Of a DNA stretch of 64,000 nt, positions 1 to 10,070 are shown piece after piece. The translations under genes were made by a program, and so were the position numbers. This DNA is from Verrucomicrobia bacterium S94 (GTDB lineage Bacteria > Verrucomicrobiota > Kiritimatiellia > Kiritimatiellales > Pontiellaceae): the NCBI GenBank assembly GCA_004299845.1, contig CP036201.1, positions 868,001 to 932,000 on the forward strand, written 5' to 3'. A model generated the notes under the pieces. It searched no databases. It was not told the origin of the DNA and saw only the letters and a list, made by a program, of their open reading frames with translations. The first letter of the stretch is position 1. Each line of letters opens with the position of its first letter.

Positions 1-1
1 C

Positions 2-1129
<1,128 letters not shown>

Positions 1130-1157
1130 GGTCCGCACACCGGGCATTTCAATTCCA

Positions 1158-1190
1158 GCAAAGCGGGGCCTCGGCTCCGCTTTTTATATT
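1158..1190 (+). terminator. Intrinsic terminator of pgi
   Basis: A stem AAAGCGGGG / CTCCGCTTT (one G-T pair) with a 6-base loop is followed by a run of T. It lies about 30 bases past the pgi stop codon. Confidence 0.75.
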
Positions 1191-1273
1191 TCGTGGTTCC
1201 AATAGGCACTCAGGATATAACGGATTCGGCGGTCGTGCTGGCCAGTTTCCGGGAAGTGGCCGCTGCGCTGGAA

Positions 1274-1534
1274 TCATGAAATAATGAAATAAACGATGCC
1301 GGCAAAGGCGGCCAGTGTAAGAAGAAGTTTCAGCTGAAAACTGCGTTTCCGGGTTTTGTGCCGGAACAGGGTCATGCCGAGCAGAATCCCGGGGAAACCG
1401 CCCAGCAGCGTCGGCGCAATCAGCTGAATTTCCGGAATCCGCCGCCGCTGTTTTTCCGCCTTCCGCTTGTCTGCCGCCATTTGAATGAGAGCGATGAGGT
1501 TGGCGCAGATGATGAGATAGACGAAATAATGCAT
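1274..1534 (-). CDS. DUF1294 family small membrane protein
   Basis: An 86-residue membrane protein with an N-terminal hydrophobic helix (YFVYLIICANLIALIQ), a basic loop (DKRKAEKQRRRIPE), a second hydrophobic segment with LLGGFPGILLGM, the conserved LFRHKTRK motif and a last C-terminal helix. This order is characteristic of DUF1294, whose function is unknown. The frame extends upstream to 1678, but the added residues are polar, overlap the neighbouring gene and do not resemble the family, so I chose the ATG at 1534, preceded by a GGAGG-like stretch. It lies directly downstream of the secreted unknown on the same strand, so the two may be co-transcribed. Confidence 0.8.
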   Translation of the reverse strand: MHYFVYLIICANLIALIQMAADKRKAEKQRRRIPEIQLIAPTLLGGFPGILLGMTLFRHKTRKRSFQLKLLLTLAAFAGIVYFIIS

Positions 1535-1572
1535 GTCGGTTTTCCCGGCGGAGGTGATGCTCCGTCCCGCCG

Positions 1573-2670
1573 TTATCGGTACTGTTTCTCCAGGTTTAAG
1601 AAGAAACGTTCTTTGTAGGGTTTTTCGTGCAGAGCTGCCTGAAAATCTTTTTCGTTCAACAGTTTTTCCAGTTTCCATAATCCCCGTCTGTCCGGTTTCT
1701 CGTTTGTGATTTCGAGTTTGTGGTAGTGTTTGCCCAGCGGATTGGTGAAAGGGCGGCTGTTGTACAGGTGGACGGCGAAGAAATAGGATTCATTCTCAAC
1801 CATATAGATATAGAAATTCGGTGCGTCGACGGGAACTTTTTGGGGATCGAATCGGAATTCGATATCCCGGCCCAGCCCCTGTTTTAAAACGGAGCGAAAG
1901 CGTTCAATATCGGTAACCTTAAACTGTTTCGGAGTTCCCCTGGCATATTTCCGCTGGTGGGGCGCTGCGATAAGGACATAATGCTGCGTTTCCGTTTCTC
2001 CCTGCAGGGGATATTTACCGATTTTCCGGTGATATTCCTCAATCAGTTCCCCGAAGTATTGCAGATGGCGAAGGCGGAAGATGTCGGCATCATGCTGATA
2101 GGCCCGATCCATTTTTTCGGCAAAGGTTTCCTGTTCTTTCCAGCCGATTACGATTTCCAGCGGTTTACTTGGAAAGCCGGAAAGGTCGAATTCCAACAGA
2201 GCCTTTTTCTCCTGTTCGTTCTGAAGAATCTGAAGTGCGTTATTGTCGGCAATATACATATTCTTCTGCAGGGAAATAATGATGTGCATTTTCATTTCCA
2301 TCGGTCCGGCATCATCCAGACTGACCGCAGCCTCTTCTCCGAGGATATTGCTGAATAGTTGTTGAACAGGGGTATTTCGGAGGAAGTTTTTTGTCCGGGC
2401 GAGGACGCGGATGGAGCTCGGATGTTCGATGGAATCATAGCCGAGCTCTTTAATCTCAAATTCGGAAAGCTCGAACATGTCCTTGAAACGTTCTTTGCTC
2501 ATGCGGGTTTTCTCTGTGAATTTAAGATTATAAAGGATGATTTCCGTTTCTCCATTCATCGTGTTGTATTTCAGAAAACACTCGGAGAACCTGAATGTTG
2601 GCCTGGGTTCGGCCTGCACAGAGATTGCGAGGAACAGGAGGGTGGCAAACAGGGGTATTGATTTGGTCAT
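1573..2670 (-). CDS. Secreted protein of unknown function
   Basis: A 365-residue protein I do not recognise. The ATG at 2670 gives a clear signal peptide (MTKSIPLFATLLFLAISVQA, cleavage after AQA-like SVQA), whereas the longer frame to 2727 adds a non-signal extension. The mature part is rich in charged and aromatic residues. It has two amphipathic regions around residues 200-225 (MDRAYQHDADIFRLRHLQY) and a C-terminal half with many Tyr and Phe (PNFYIYMVENESYFFAVHLYNSRPF). No catalytic motif, lipobox or membrane helix beyond the signal is visible. It is probably periplasmic. It may share a transcript with the DUF1294 gene downstream. Confidence 0.7.
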   Translation of the reverse strand: MTKSIPLFATLLFLAISVQAEPRPTFRFSECFLKYNTMNGETEIILYNLKFTEKTRMSKERFKDMFELSEFEIKELGYDSIEHPSSIRVLARTKNFLRNTPVQQLFSNILGEEAAVSLDDAGPMEMKMHIIISLQKNMYIADNNALQILQNEQEKKALLEFDLSGFPSKPLEIVIGWKEQETFAEKMDRAYQHDADIFRLRHLQYFGELIEEYHRKIGKYPLQGETETQHYVLIAAPHQRKYARGTPKQFKVTDIERFRSVLKQGLGRDIEFRFDPQKVPVDAPNFYIYMVENESYFFAVHLYNSRPFTNPLGKHYHKLEITNEKPDRRGLWKLEKLLNEKDFQAALHEKPYKERFFLNLEKQYR

Positions 2671-2790
2671 ATGTTTTCTCGGCAGCTGGTTGTACGTTAC
2701 GTGATGCAGGAGAGCATACATATTCAACCCCGGATCAGGGATTTATATAATCTGTCTTTAATCGAATATAAAGTACGTATTGTTTTTTGT

Positions 2791-3264
2791 CTATTCAGTC
2801 GCGAGCCGGAGAGCGAGGGCGACGGCGGCTTCGGCGGTTTGTGCGGTATGGATGCCGGGGTCGGGTTGATCATTGCGGCGGATTTCCCAGGTGTTGAGGC
2901 CGATGACGGGGACTTTGAGACGGAGGGCAAAGGCGATTTCGGAGAGGGTGCCATAGGCCCCGTGGATGGCGATGACGGCGTCGCAGGAGCGGACGAGCAG
3001 GGCGTTGCGGTAGGCCCCGAGGTCGGTGGGAATGCGGATGTCAATGAATTCGTTGGCGGCGGCTTTGTCGGTGCCGGGCAGGATGCCGACGGTCAGACCA
3101 CCGGCGGATTTTGCGCCTTCGGCGGCGGCGCGCATCATGCCGTCGAGTCCGCCGCAGAAGAGTACTGCGCCGTTTTCTGCAATTTCCCGGCCGACGCTGA
3201 GGCCGAGTTCATATTGTTCAGGAGTTGTGGTGTGAGGGCCGAGTACACCGATGTGTATTTTCAT
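2791..3264 (-). CDS. LOG-like / TIGR00725 family nucleotide-binding Rossmann protein
   Basis: A 157-residue cytoplasmic protein with the SLOG-type Rossmann pattern: an N-terminal strand KIHIGVLGP, the loop AVLFCGGLDGMMRAAAEGA, then TVGILPG and VIAIHGAYGTLSEIAFAL. The last segment corresponds to the PGGxGTxxE motif of LOG and MoCo-carrier-like proteins, here in the form HGAYGTLSE. This variant is typical of the TIGR00725 group, which has no firmly assigned reaction. A role in nucleotide or cofactor binding is inferred only from the fold. The ATG at 3264 is preferred to the one 12 codons upstream because the fold begins right after it. It is divergent to tamA and its 5' region overlaps the upstream part of that frame. 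Confidence 0.75.
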   Translation of the reverse strand: MKIHIGVLGPHTTTPEQYELGLSVGREIAENGAVLFCGGLDGMMRAAAEGAKSAGGLTVGILPGTDKAAANEFIDIRIPTDLGAYRNALLVRSCDAVIAIHGAYGTLSEIAFALRLKVPVIGLNTWEIRRNDQPDPGIHTAQTAEAAVALALRLATE

Positions 3265-3328
3265 GGTTCCGAGTGTGTCGCTTTTGGATTTAAGTTTCAA
3301 GAGGAATGGCTTAGACTGTCTGTACGTT

Positions 3329-5098
3329 ATGAATGGGTTGTTCCGGAAAATTCTGCCTGTACTTTTTTTCCTGCTTTTTGCGTCGGCGCTCTTCGCGGAT
3401 GAGCCGGAGGGCGTGGAGTACCGCGTAAAAATAAAGGGTGCAGAAAGCTATGCCTTGAAAAAAGCGATCCGGGAATCGTGCCGTACTTTTACCCTGCGCA
3501 AGCGGCCGCCTTCCACGGCGGGGCAGTTGCGTCGTAGGATGGAGAAGGATGCGGCGCTGATTGAAACGCTGCTTGAAGCGCGCGGGTTTTATGACGGGTC
3601 GGTATCGATGACGCTGGATACAGAACGCGATCCGATGCGGGTGCTGATTCTGGTGGAGCAGGGTTCTCAATACCGGTTCGGTAATGTGGAACTGCGGTTT
3701 GCGGGTGGACCGGATGAGGAGCTGGGAAAGATTAAACCGTTGGTCCGGCGGGGGCATAAAGCGGTGGCGGCAACGGTATTTGCAGAGCAGCAGCGTATTA
3801 TTGATCTGATGACGCGGCGCGGGTATCCGTTTGCTGAGCTGAGTCGGCGGAAGGTGACGGTTGACCGGGAGCAGAAGCGGGTGGATCTGCTGCTGGAGTT
3901 CGATCCGGGAGGGTTTTCGGTTTTCGGAGAATCCACGGTGAAGGGGCTGGAGCAGATTCCGGATAAATATATTCATCGGCAGATTCCCTGGAATCCGGGG
4001 CAGCGCTATGATGCGCAACTGGTCTATGATTTTGAGACGCGGCTGCTGGGAACGGGTCAGTTCGGTTCGGCCCGAGTGATTCCGCTGCGGCCGCCGGAAA
4101 CGACCAATGCGATTCCGCTGGAAATTACACTGAATGAGCGGGCTATGCGCACGATCCGGCTGGGCGTGAACTATTCCGATATCGGGCCGGGCGGGCGTAT
4201 TTTCTGGTCGCATCGCAATATTTTCGGAGGCGGAGAGCGTTTTGAGACGTCACTGAGCGGTTCGCCGATTGAGACGAAATGGGATGGTAAGCTGACCCGG
4301 TCCGGTTTTTTGGATGGTCGGCAGGCGCTGGTGCTGGATATGGAGGCGGGGTATGAGGATCCTGAAGCCTACCGCGCGAAAAACGGTAAAATTTCGGGCA
4401 TGGTTCTGCGCGATTTTACGCCGAATATTCAGGCAGGGCTGGGTTCGGGATATCGCTATTCGCTGGTGGATCAGTTTGGGGAACAGGATCGTTTTTCGTA
4501 CGTGTTTTTTCCGCTTCAGGGGGTGCTGGATTATCGCGATGACCGGTTGAATCCGCTGAAAGGGTTTCAGCTTTTCGGGCGCACGGCCTGGAACGAAGAT
4601 GTTAATGGAAAAAATTCCTATTTGAAATCAGAGGTAGAGGCGCGGGAGTATATTTTGCTCTGGGAACGCATTCGGCTTTCGCTGGCATTGCGGGGCAGGG
4701 TCGGCAGTATTGACGGTGCTGATATTGCGGCTGTGCCGGCGGATGAACGTTTTTATGCGGGCGGGGGCGGTTCGATCCGCGGATATGAATATCAGCAGGT
4801 CGGTCCCCGTGTGGGAGATACTCCGACGGGCGGTAATAATATTGTGGAGTTTTCGACCGAGTTGCGGTTGCAGCCCGGAAGCAGGCTGGGTTATGCGGTT
4901 TTTGTTGATGGCGGAACGGTTTATAACAATTTGCTACATTCAGGAACAGACCGTTCTCTACGGTATGGTGCCGGTTTGGGCCTGCGCTGGTTTACCGGAA
5001 TCGGACCTTTGCGGGCTGATTTGGCTTATCCACTGAACCCTGATGATTCACAGATAAAGCGATTGCAGTTTTATATTTCGCTGGGGCAGTCCTTCTGA
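3329..5098 (+). CDS. tamA: TamA/BamA-type outer membrane assembly protein
   Basis: A 589-residue Omp85-family protein. From the ATG at 3329 it has a signal peptide (MNGLFRKILPVLFFLLFASALFA), three POTRA-like regions (about residues 25-270) and a C-terminal 16-strand barrel region. Within the barrel the conserved GGGSIRGYEYQQVGP segment corresponds to the Omp85 VRG(F/Y) motif. The protein ends in ISLGQSF, with the terminal phenylalanine expected of a BAM-dependent barrel. POTRA content and length fit TamA rather than BamA, and tamB follows with a one-base TGATG overlap. TamA with TamB helps insert certain proteins and moves lipids to the outer membrane. The frame remains open upstream to 3251, but those residues precede the signal peptide and I take them as untranslated. 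Confidence 0.88.
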   Translation: MNGLFRKILPVLFFLLFASALFADEPEGVEYRVKIKGAESYALKKAIRESCRTFTLRKRPPSTAGQLRRRMEKDAALIETLLEARGFYDGSVSMTLDTERDPMRVLILVEQGSQYRFGNVELRFAGGPDEELGKIKPLVRRGHKAVAATVFAEQQRIIDLMTRRGYPFAELSRRKVTVDREQKRVDLLLEFDPGGFSVFGESTVKGLEQIPDKYIHRQIPWNPGQRYDAQLVYDFETRLLGTGQFGSARVIPLRPPETTNAIPLEITLNERAMRTIRLGVNYSDIGPGGRIFWSHRNIFGGGERFETSLSGSPIETKWDGKLTRSGFLDGRQALVLDMEAGYEDPEAYRAKNGKISGMVLRDFTPNIQAGLGSGYRYSLVDQFGEQDRFSYVFFPLQGVLDYRDDRLNPLKGFQLFGRTAWNEDVNGKNSYLKSEVEAREYILLWERIRLSLALRGRVGSIDGADIAAVPADERFYAGGGGSIRGYEYQQVGPRVGDTPTGGNNIVEFSTELRLQPGSRLGYAVFVDGGTVYNNLLHSGTDRSLRYGAGLGLRWFTGIGPLRADLAYPLNPDDSQIKRLQFYISLGQSF

Positions 5099-7722
5099 TG
5101 ACGAGAACGTTTTTCAATATTTTGAGATTCGGGCTGGTGATTCTGCTGATCCCTGTCCTGCTGTTGGCCTGGGTTCAGACGCCGTGGGGTAAAGCGATGG
5201 TGTCAGAAAAGCTTACAGCATCTTTGAGCGGATCGGCTCATTTAAAGGTGCGGATCGGGAAGATCTCAGGTTGGATTCCGGGGAATATATCGATTGATTT
5301 TATTGAGGTTGCCGATGCTGAGGGGGCATGGCTGACTTTTCGGAATCTGCATTGCCGCTGGATGATTCGCGATCTTGTGCGGAAGCGTGTGCGTTTAGCT
5401 GAGCTGAGTGCGGATGAAATTATCTGGAGCCGTTTCCCGGAGTCAGAAAAAAAACGGCGGCAACTGGCACGTGCGGCCTTTCATTCGATGGAATTCTGGC
5501 TGGATGATCTGACCGTTACTTCGTTGAAACTGGGAAAACGTGTGGCGGGGGTGCCGCTGGAGTATACTGTGAACTCAGGTGGATTGGCCTACTTGGCTGA
5601 TGGAACTCTTACGGGGCGGCTCGCGGTCGGGGGCGATGCTGAGGGGCTGGTTGATCTTGATGCGGTTTTGCGCGGGGGACCGGAAGACCGGCTGGTGCTG
5701 GATGCTGAAGTGGAAAAGATGCATCGCCCGGCATTTGGAATGGATTCGCTTTCCGGAAAGGGAGAAGTGATTCTCGATGCTGCGGGAGTTGATGCGCAGC
5801 TGGAGCTGGATCTGGGCGGGGACCGGCTTTCGACGCGGCTGCGTTATCGGGGGCATAAACTGGATCTGGAACAGATACAGTATGATGGAAAAGAAGGATC
5901 GCTTCAGGGGGATTCCAGTCTGATGTTCAGTAATCGGAATATCGCGGTTACATTGGATACTGTTTTTGTGGATGTGCAGACCAACCGGTATGACCTGAAG
6001 GGAGCCGCCCGTGTTTTGAGAGAGAATAAAACATGGGCGGTGGAGGTTGATTCGGCCGAGATTCGCGGTTGGGATTCGGTGGCGGTCAAGCTGGCGGGCA
6101 GGGTGGATCCGGCGGCGGTAAATTTGAGCGGTATTCTGGAGGAAATGCCGTTTTCGGGTCTGCCTGTATCCGGAAGTTCCAACTTTCAGGGTCGGGTGAG
6201 CGGGTCAGTCCGTATTACCGGTACGCTGGAAGATCCGAAGATTTCGGCCGGGATTGATGTGGTGGGTTTTTCCAGTTCTGAGGATGCGCTGGATGAACTG
6301 CCGGAGCTGGATTTTTCAATTCACTGCGGACTGGCCGGAGGCGAGCTGTCTGCTGAAACTTCAGTTACTAACGGAGCGGAAGGCCATGTTCAGGCGGAGC
6401 TGCGTATGCCCTTTGTTTTTTCGCTGGTTCCGTTCCGTTATTCTCCGTTGGTGAATGAGCTTGATATGCGGGTGACGGCTGATATGGATCTGGGGCTGAT
6501 CAATCGGATGGCGGCTTTTCAGAATCAGTATCTGGCGGGACGGGTCGAGGCGGAATTGAGCTATAGCAGCGGGGTGCCGTCGGGTTTTCTGCGGATTCGT
6601 GACGGGGCGTATGAGCACTATGACTGGGGGCTGGTTATTCAGCAGTTCAATGCGGATCTGAAAGCAACGGAGGAGGGGGTTGTTGTAGAACAGGTTTCCG
6701 CCTCCGGTTCGGGGGCGGGATCGGTGAAAGTGAACGGTGGCTGGTATTGGTCGAGACTGGGGCTGGGGCTCGACTTTTCCAATGCCTGGATTATCCGGCG
6801 CGATGAGGTAGAGGCCCAGGTTTCGGGGCATCTGGCCATTGAAGGTCATCCGCTATATCCCGATATTTCCGGAAACCTGACCATTAACCGGGCGGATATT
6901 CTGCTTGATAATATTACGCCGGATCCGCCGCCGCTGCTGACGGATTATGACGCATCGGTAACCAATCGCACGGTGGTTGCCGGAGTGCGCAAAAAAGCAC
7001 CGCGGTTCGGGCTTGATGTGGTGATCGATATTCCTGATGAGGTTTTTGTGAATGCGTCGATGATTGAAGCGGTGCTGGGGGGGCGGTTGCATGTGACTGA
7101 TTCACCGAAGGGAATTTCAGTGAAAGGGGAAATTACACCTCGGCGGGGTTTTGTCAGTTTCATTGGGAAAAAATTCCGGTTTACGGAGGGGGAGATTGTT
7201 CTGGATGGTTCGGTGCCGACTATGGCGATTATGGATAATCTGACTGCGGAGTACGCACGGCGGGATGTTACTGCGCGTCTGGTGCTCAACGGTCCGGTAA
7301 ATAATCCGCGCTTTCAGCTGGAGTCCGACCCGGCTATGCCGGAAGACGAAGTGCTGTCGCATGTGCTGTTTAACCGGGATAGCAGCTCGATCTCCCCGTG
7401 GCAGGCTTATCAGATTGCTGCTGCGGCGCGTCAGCTTTCGGGGGGGCTGAACGGGCCGGGTTTTATGTATCAGATCCGCCAGGCCGTGGGGATCGATACA
7501 CTGGAGTGGCGCGAGGCCGAGGTGGCCGGGGAGTCCTCGTCCGTGGCAGCCGGGAAATACATTACTTCCGGACTCTACATTGAAGTCAACCGTTCGCTGG
7601 ACGCGCAGCAGCAGACTGGAGTAGCCGTAGAGCTTGAAGTGACGCGCCATTTTTCGGTTGAAACCTATACCGGACCGGAAATGCGGGCCGGCATCGGGGT
7701 GAACTGGCGGCTGGATTATTAA
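5098..7722 (+). CDS. tamB: TamB family inner-membrane-anchored translocation/assembly protein
   Basis: An 874-residue AsmA/TamB-like protein. It begins with one N-terminal membrane helix (LRFGLVILLIPVLLLAWVQTP) and continues as a very long region of repeated short beta strands. The C-terminal DUF490 domain lies at about residues 560-874 and includes GEITPRRGFVSFIGKKFRF and the PEDEVLSHVLFNR motif. The protein ends in an aromatic residue. TamB spans the periplasm as a hydrophobic groove and partners TamA. Translation is coupled to tamA (TGATG overlap). Bacterial TamB proteins are usually 900-1300 residues, so this is a short form. A seven-G run at 7077-7083 lies inside the frame without breaking it. 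Confidence 0.88.
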   Translation: MTRTFFNILRFGLVILLIPVLLLAWVQTPWGKAMVSEKLTASLSGSAHLKVRIGKISGWIPGNISIDFIEVADAEGAWLTFRNLHCRWMIRDLVRKRVRLAELSADEIIWSRFPESEKKRRQLARAAFHSMEFWLDDLTVTSLKLGKRVAGVPLEYTVNSGGLAYLADGTLTGRLAVGGDAEGLVDLDAVLRGGPEDRLVLDAEVEKMHRPAFGMDSLSGKGEVILDAAGVDAQLELDLGGDRLSTRLRYRGHKLDLEQIQYDGKEGSLQGDSSLMFSNRNIAVTLDTVFVDVQTNRYDLKGAARVLRENKTWAVEVDSAEIRGWDSVAVKLAGRVDPAAVNLSGILEEMPFSGLPVSGSSNFQGRVSGSVRITGTLEDPKISAGIDVVGFSSSEDALDELPELDFSIHCGLAGGELSAETSVTNGAEGHVQAELRMPFVFSLVPFRYSPLVNELDMRVTADMDLGLINRMAAFQNQYLAGRVEAELSYSSGVPSGFLRIRDGAYEHYDWGLVIQQFNADLKATEEGVVVEQVSASGSGAGSVKVNGGWYWSRLGLGLDFSNAWIIRRDEVEAQVSGHLAIEGHPLYPDISGNLTINRADILLDNITPDPPPLLTDYDASVTNRTVVAGVRKKAPRFGLDVVIDIPDEVFVNASMIEAVLGGRLHVTDSPKGISVKGEITPRRGFVSFIGKKFRFTEGEIVLDGSVPTMAIMDNLTAEYARRDVTARLVLNGPVNNPRFQLESDPAMPEDEVLSHVLFNRDSSSISPWQAYQIAAAARQLSGGLNGPGFMYQIRQAVGIDTLEWREAEVAGESSSVAAGKYITSGLYIEVNRSLDAQQQTGVAVELEVTRHFSVETYTGPEMRAGIGVNWRLDY

Positions 7723-7804
7723 GAAAATACGGAGTAAAACTGTTGTTTTACCCGTGAAAAAGGGTATCCCATAAAACCCTTACAACTATTTCCATAAATA
7801 CGGC

Positions 7805-7836
7805 TTGACGGGTAATACAGTCATGATTATACATGA
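7805..7836 (+). promoter_or_regulatory. Promoter and probable operator of the Rrf2-cysK operon
   Basis: TTGACG (7805-7810) and TATACA (7828-7833) are separated by 17 bases, a good sigma-70 promoter. An inverted repeat TCATG-N6-CATGA (7821-7836) covers the -10 box, the position expected for an operator bound by the downstream Rrf2 regulator. The promoter is seen in the sequence; autoregulation is inferred. Confidence 0.6.
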
Positions 7837-7877
7837 TAAAAACTATAACCAATTCACGGTTTGATAGGAGATTAGCA

Positions 7878-8315
7878 ATGAAATTATCAACCAAAGGCCG
7901 ATACGCAACGCGTATACTTCTTTGTATTTCCCGTTTGCAGGGCGACCAGCCCGTTCCGAAAAAGCGCATTTCTGAGCAGGAAGGCATTTCCACCGACTAT
8001 ATTGAACAGATCATCGTTCCGCTGAAAAATGCCGGCCTGGTGAGCAGTGTACGGGGGCTGCGCGGTGGTTTCCGTCTGGCAAAAGATCCTGCGGATATTA
8101 CCGTTTACGATATTCTGGCGGCATCAGAAGGCGACATTAATCTGGTGGGCTGCCTGGCCGAAGGCTGCAGTAAATCCGATACCTGCGTTGTGCAGCGGGT
8201 CTGGCAGGGAGCCAGTGATGAGCTTCGCGCCTACTTCTCGCAAATCACGTTGCGCGAACTGCATGACGACTATGATAAGCAGACTGCAGATCAGCCGATT
8301 AACTTCAGTATTTAA
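7878..8315 (+). CDS. Rrf2/IscR-type transcriptional regulator
   Basis: A 145-residue winged-helix regulator. Residues 1-65 carry the Rrf2 DNA-binding domain (MKLSTKGRYATRILL, YIEQIIVPLKNAGLVSSVRGLRGGF). Three cysteines follow at positions 92, 97 and 103, almost the same positions as the 2Fe-2S ligands of IscR (92, 98, 104). An iron-sulfur or redox-sensing form is therefore plausible, although the first spacing is one residue shorter. The ATG at 7878 has an AGGAG eight bases upstream, and the frame further upstream lacks family similarity. It sits 24 bases before cysK, so its likely target is cysteine or Fe-S metabolism, as for CymR/IscR relatives; this is inferred from context. Confidence 0.85.
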   Translation: MKLSTKGRYATRILLCISRLQGDQPVPKKRISEQEGISTDYIEQIIVPLKNAGLVSSVRGLRGGFRLAKDPADITVYDILAASEGDINLVGCLAEGCSKSDTCVVQRVWQGASDELRAYFSQITLRELHDDYDKQTADQPINFSI

Positions 8316-8339
8316 TCTTAATTCTAACGGAGAGAAATC

Positions 8340-9266
8340 ATGCCTATCTATGAAGATATTACAAAAACAGTAGGACGCACCCCGCTTGTGATGCTCAACC
8401 GGATCACAGAAGGCCTTCCCGGAAAAGTAGCCGTGAAGCTGGAATCCCGCAACCCGCTCTACAGTGTAAAAGACCGTATCGGTGTTGCCATGATTGAAGA
8501 TGCTGAGAAAAAAGGCCTCATCAAACCCGGTTCCACTCTGATTGAACCGACCAGCGGCAACACCGGTATCGCCCTTGCATTCACCGCTGCGGCGAAAGGA
8601 TATAAACTGGTGCTCACCATGCCGGAAAGCATGAGTATTGAGCGCCGCCGTCTGCTTCAGGTGCTCGGTGCTGAACTGGTCCTTACGCCGGCGGAAAAAG
8701 GAATGCCCGGAGCAATTACCGAGGCGCAGAAACTGGTGGATGAAAATCCGGATGCCATCATGCTTCAGCAGTTTGATAATCCGGCCAATCCGCAAATCCA
8801 TTACGACACCACCGCTCCGGAAATCTGGGAAGATTCCGACGGTGCCGTTGATGTATTCGTGGCCGGTGTCGGTACCGGCGGCACGCTGACCGGAGTCGGC
8901 GGTTTCCTCAAGGAAAAGAAAGACGGTGTCAAAGTTGTGGCCGTTGAGCCGGTGCAGTCTCCGGTGATTTCCGGCGGTAAACCGGGGCCGCATAAAATTC
9001 AGGGCATCGGTGCAGGTTTTATTCCGAAAAATCTCAATACCGAACTGATTGATGAAGTGATTACTATTGAAGGGGATGCTGCGGGTGCTATGTCGCGTCG
9101 GCTGGCTAAAGAGGAGGGTATCCTCTGCGGAATTTCAGCCGGCGGTAATGTACATGCCTCCGTTGAGCTGGCTAAAAAACCGGAAAATGCCGGTAAACTG
9201 ATTGTTACGGTTATCTGTGATACCGGTGAGCGTTACCTTTCCACCTGGCTCTTTGAAGATAACTAG
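8340..9266 (+). CDS. cysK: Cysteine synthase A (O-acetylserine sulfhydrylase)
   Basis: A 308-residue PLP enzyme that makes L-cysteine from O-acetylserine and sulfide. Visible motifs: the PLP lysine in [11 protein letters not shown], the phosphate/substrate loop [10 protein letters not shown], the glycine-rich [21 protein letters not shown], the [14 protein letters not shown] segment and the C-terminal [10 protein letters not shown]. Length and motif order are those of CysK. It follows the Rrf2 regulator by 24 bases with a GGAGAG ribosome-binding site and is followed by a strong terminator, so the two form a short operon. Confidence 0.95.
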   Translation: MPIYEDITKTVGRTPLVMLNRITEGLPGKVAVKLESRNPLYSVKDRIGVAMIEDAEKKGLIKPGSTLIEPTSGNTGIALAFTAAAKGYKLVLTMPESMSIERRRLLQVLGAELVLTPAEKGMPGAITEAQKLVDENPDAIMLQQFDNPANPQIHYDTTAPEIWEDSDGAVDVFVAGVGTGGTLTGVGGFLKEKKDGVKVVAVEPVQSPVISGGKPGPHKIQGIGAGFIPKNLNTELIDEVITIEGDAAGAMSRRLAKEEGILCGISAGGNVHASVELAKKPENAGKLIVTVICDTGERYLSTWLFEDN

Positions 9267-9320
9267 GTTTTCCGATTCGGAAATGCAATCTCCGGAAAAC
9301 TTCGGGGATTCGGATTGTTG

Positions 9321-9352
9321 ATAAAGCTCCGGCAATTGTGCCGGAGCTTTAT
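9321..9352 (+). terminator. Strong intrinsic terminator of cysK
   Basis: A perfect 14-base-pair stem (ATAAAGCTCCGGCA / TGCCGGAGCTTTAT) with a 4-base loop, 54 bases after the cysK stop. The A/T ends of the stem make it usable in both directions. Confidence 0.85.
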
Positions 9353-9994
9353 TTGTATCCGGATATCTTCAAACACAGGGTGACCAGCTGTTATTCATCA
9401 GCGTCGAAACGGTTGCGCTTAAGGTTTTTGCGAATATAAATCAAAGCCGTTGAGCCGTCCCTGATTTCGCCGGCTTATGCCCGGAGCAACAGGAAAACGT
9501 CCTAAGCACTCGGAATGTCTGGAGTTGTCAGATCGATGCTCTTATTGAACCCGTTTTCCGGAGGATGGGAATGTGCATTCTGAAAGCTCCTTTTGTCGGG
9601 GCTTAGCGGTGAGGAAGAGAATGGAAGCGGTAGGGGATGGTGTTCTGCTGCGTTTCCGCGGAATGCAGGGAAGGGACGCTTCATCGAAGATCGGCATGAC
9701 TGGCTCAAAGTGCGGATGGATAGTTGTGTCTGTGCCGTACACGTTAGTGAATTTTGAGGTTGTATCAGTGAAATGTTAAAAATCTTTTAAATGTTAAAGA
9801 AAGCATTGATTCTTGTTTTTTAAGTCCGTTCTAATCTTTAATATATCATGTTTTTTAGTAGAATCTTGCTATCCAGTATGTCATTCACCGTAACGCTCTG
9901 AAAGGAAATAAATAATAAAAATCAACAAGAAATGATCGTTATTTTGTTGCCTGAGATCATTCGCATGAATATATTGTTTACAATCACAAAAAAG
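9353..9994. other. Intergenic region upstream of the polysaccharide locus
   Basis: About 640 bases without a gene I can support. Short open frames at 9502-9779 on both strands have no ribosome-binding site or recognisable composition. The last 200 bases are AT-rich. The segment AAATGTTAAAGAAAGCAT (9789-9806) recurs with one change at 13702-13719, at nearly the same distance (282 versus 287 bases) from the start codon of the paralogous gene. Promoter DNA was therefore probably duplicated together with the gene. Confidence 0.5.
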
Positions 9995-10050
9995 GCCGCT
10001 GACCTATGCTTCGGGGCTAGGTCGCATGTCATATGTTCATTGTGGGCGGC
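9995..10050 (+). promoter_or_regulatory. Conserved structured 5' leader, copy 1
   Basis: Outer stem GCCGC (9995-9999) with GCGGC (10046-10050). Inner stem GACCTA (10001-10006) with TAGGTC (10018-10023), enclosing a loop with CGGGG. The same arrangement precedes the paralogue at 13989, with paired changes in the inner stem. It ends 20 bases before the start codon, ahead of a GAGGAG ribosome-binding site, so it could act on translation initiation. It matches no riboswitch class I know. Confidence 0.5.
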
Positions 10051-10070
10051 TGTTATGAGGAGATGATGAA

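Noticed and set aside
9502-9779. Short open frames on both strands in the 9.4-10.0 kb gap
   Set aside because: No ribosome-binding site, no coding-like composition, and they overlap one another in conflicting frames.
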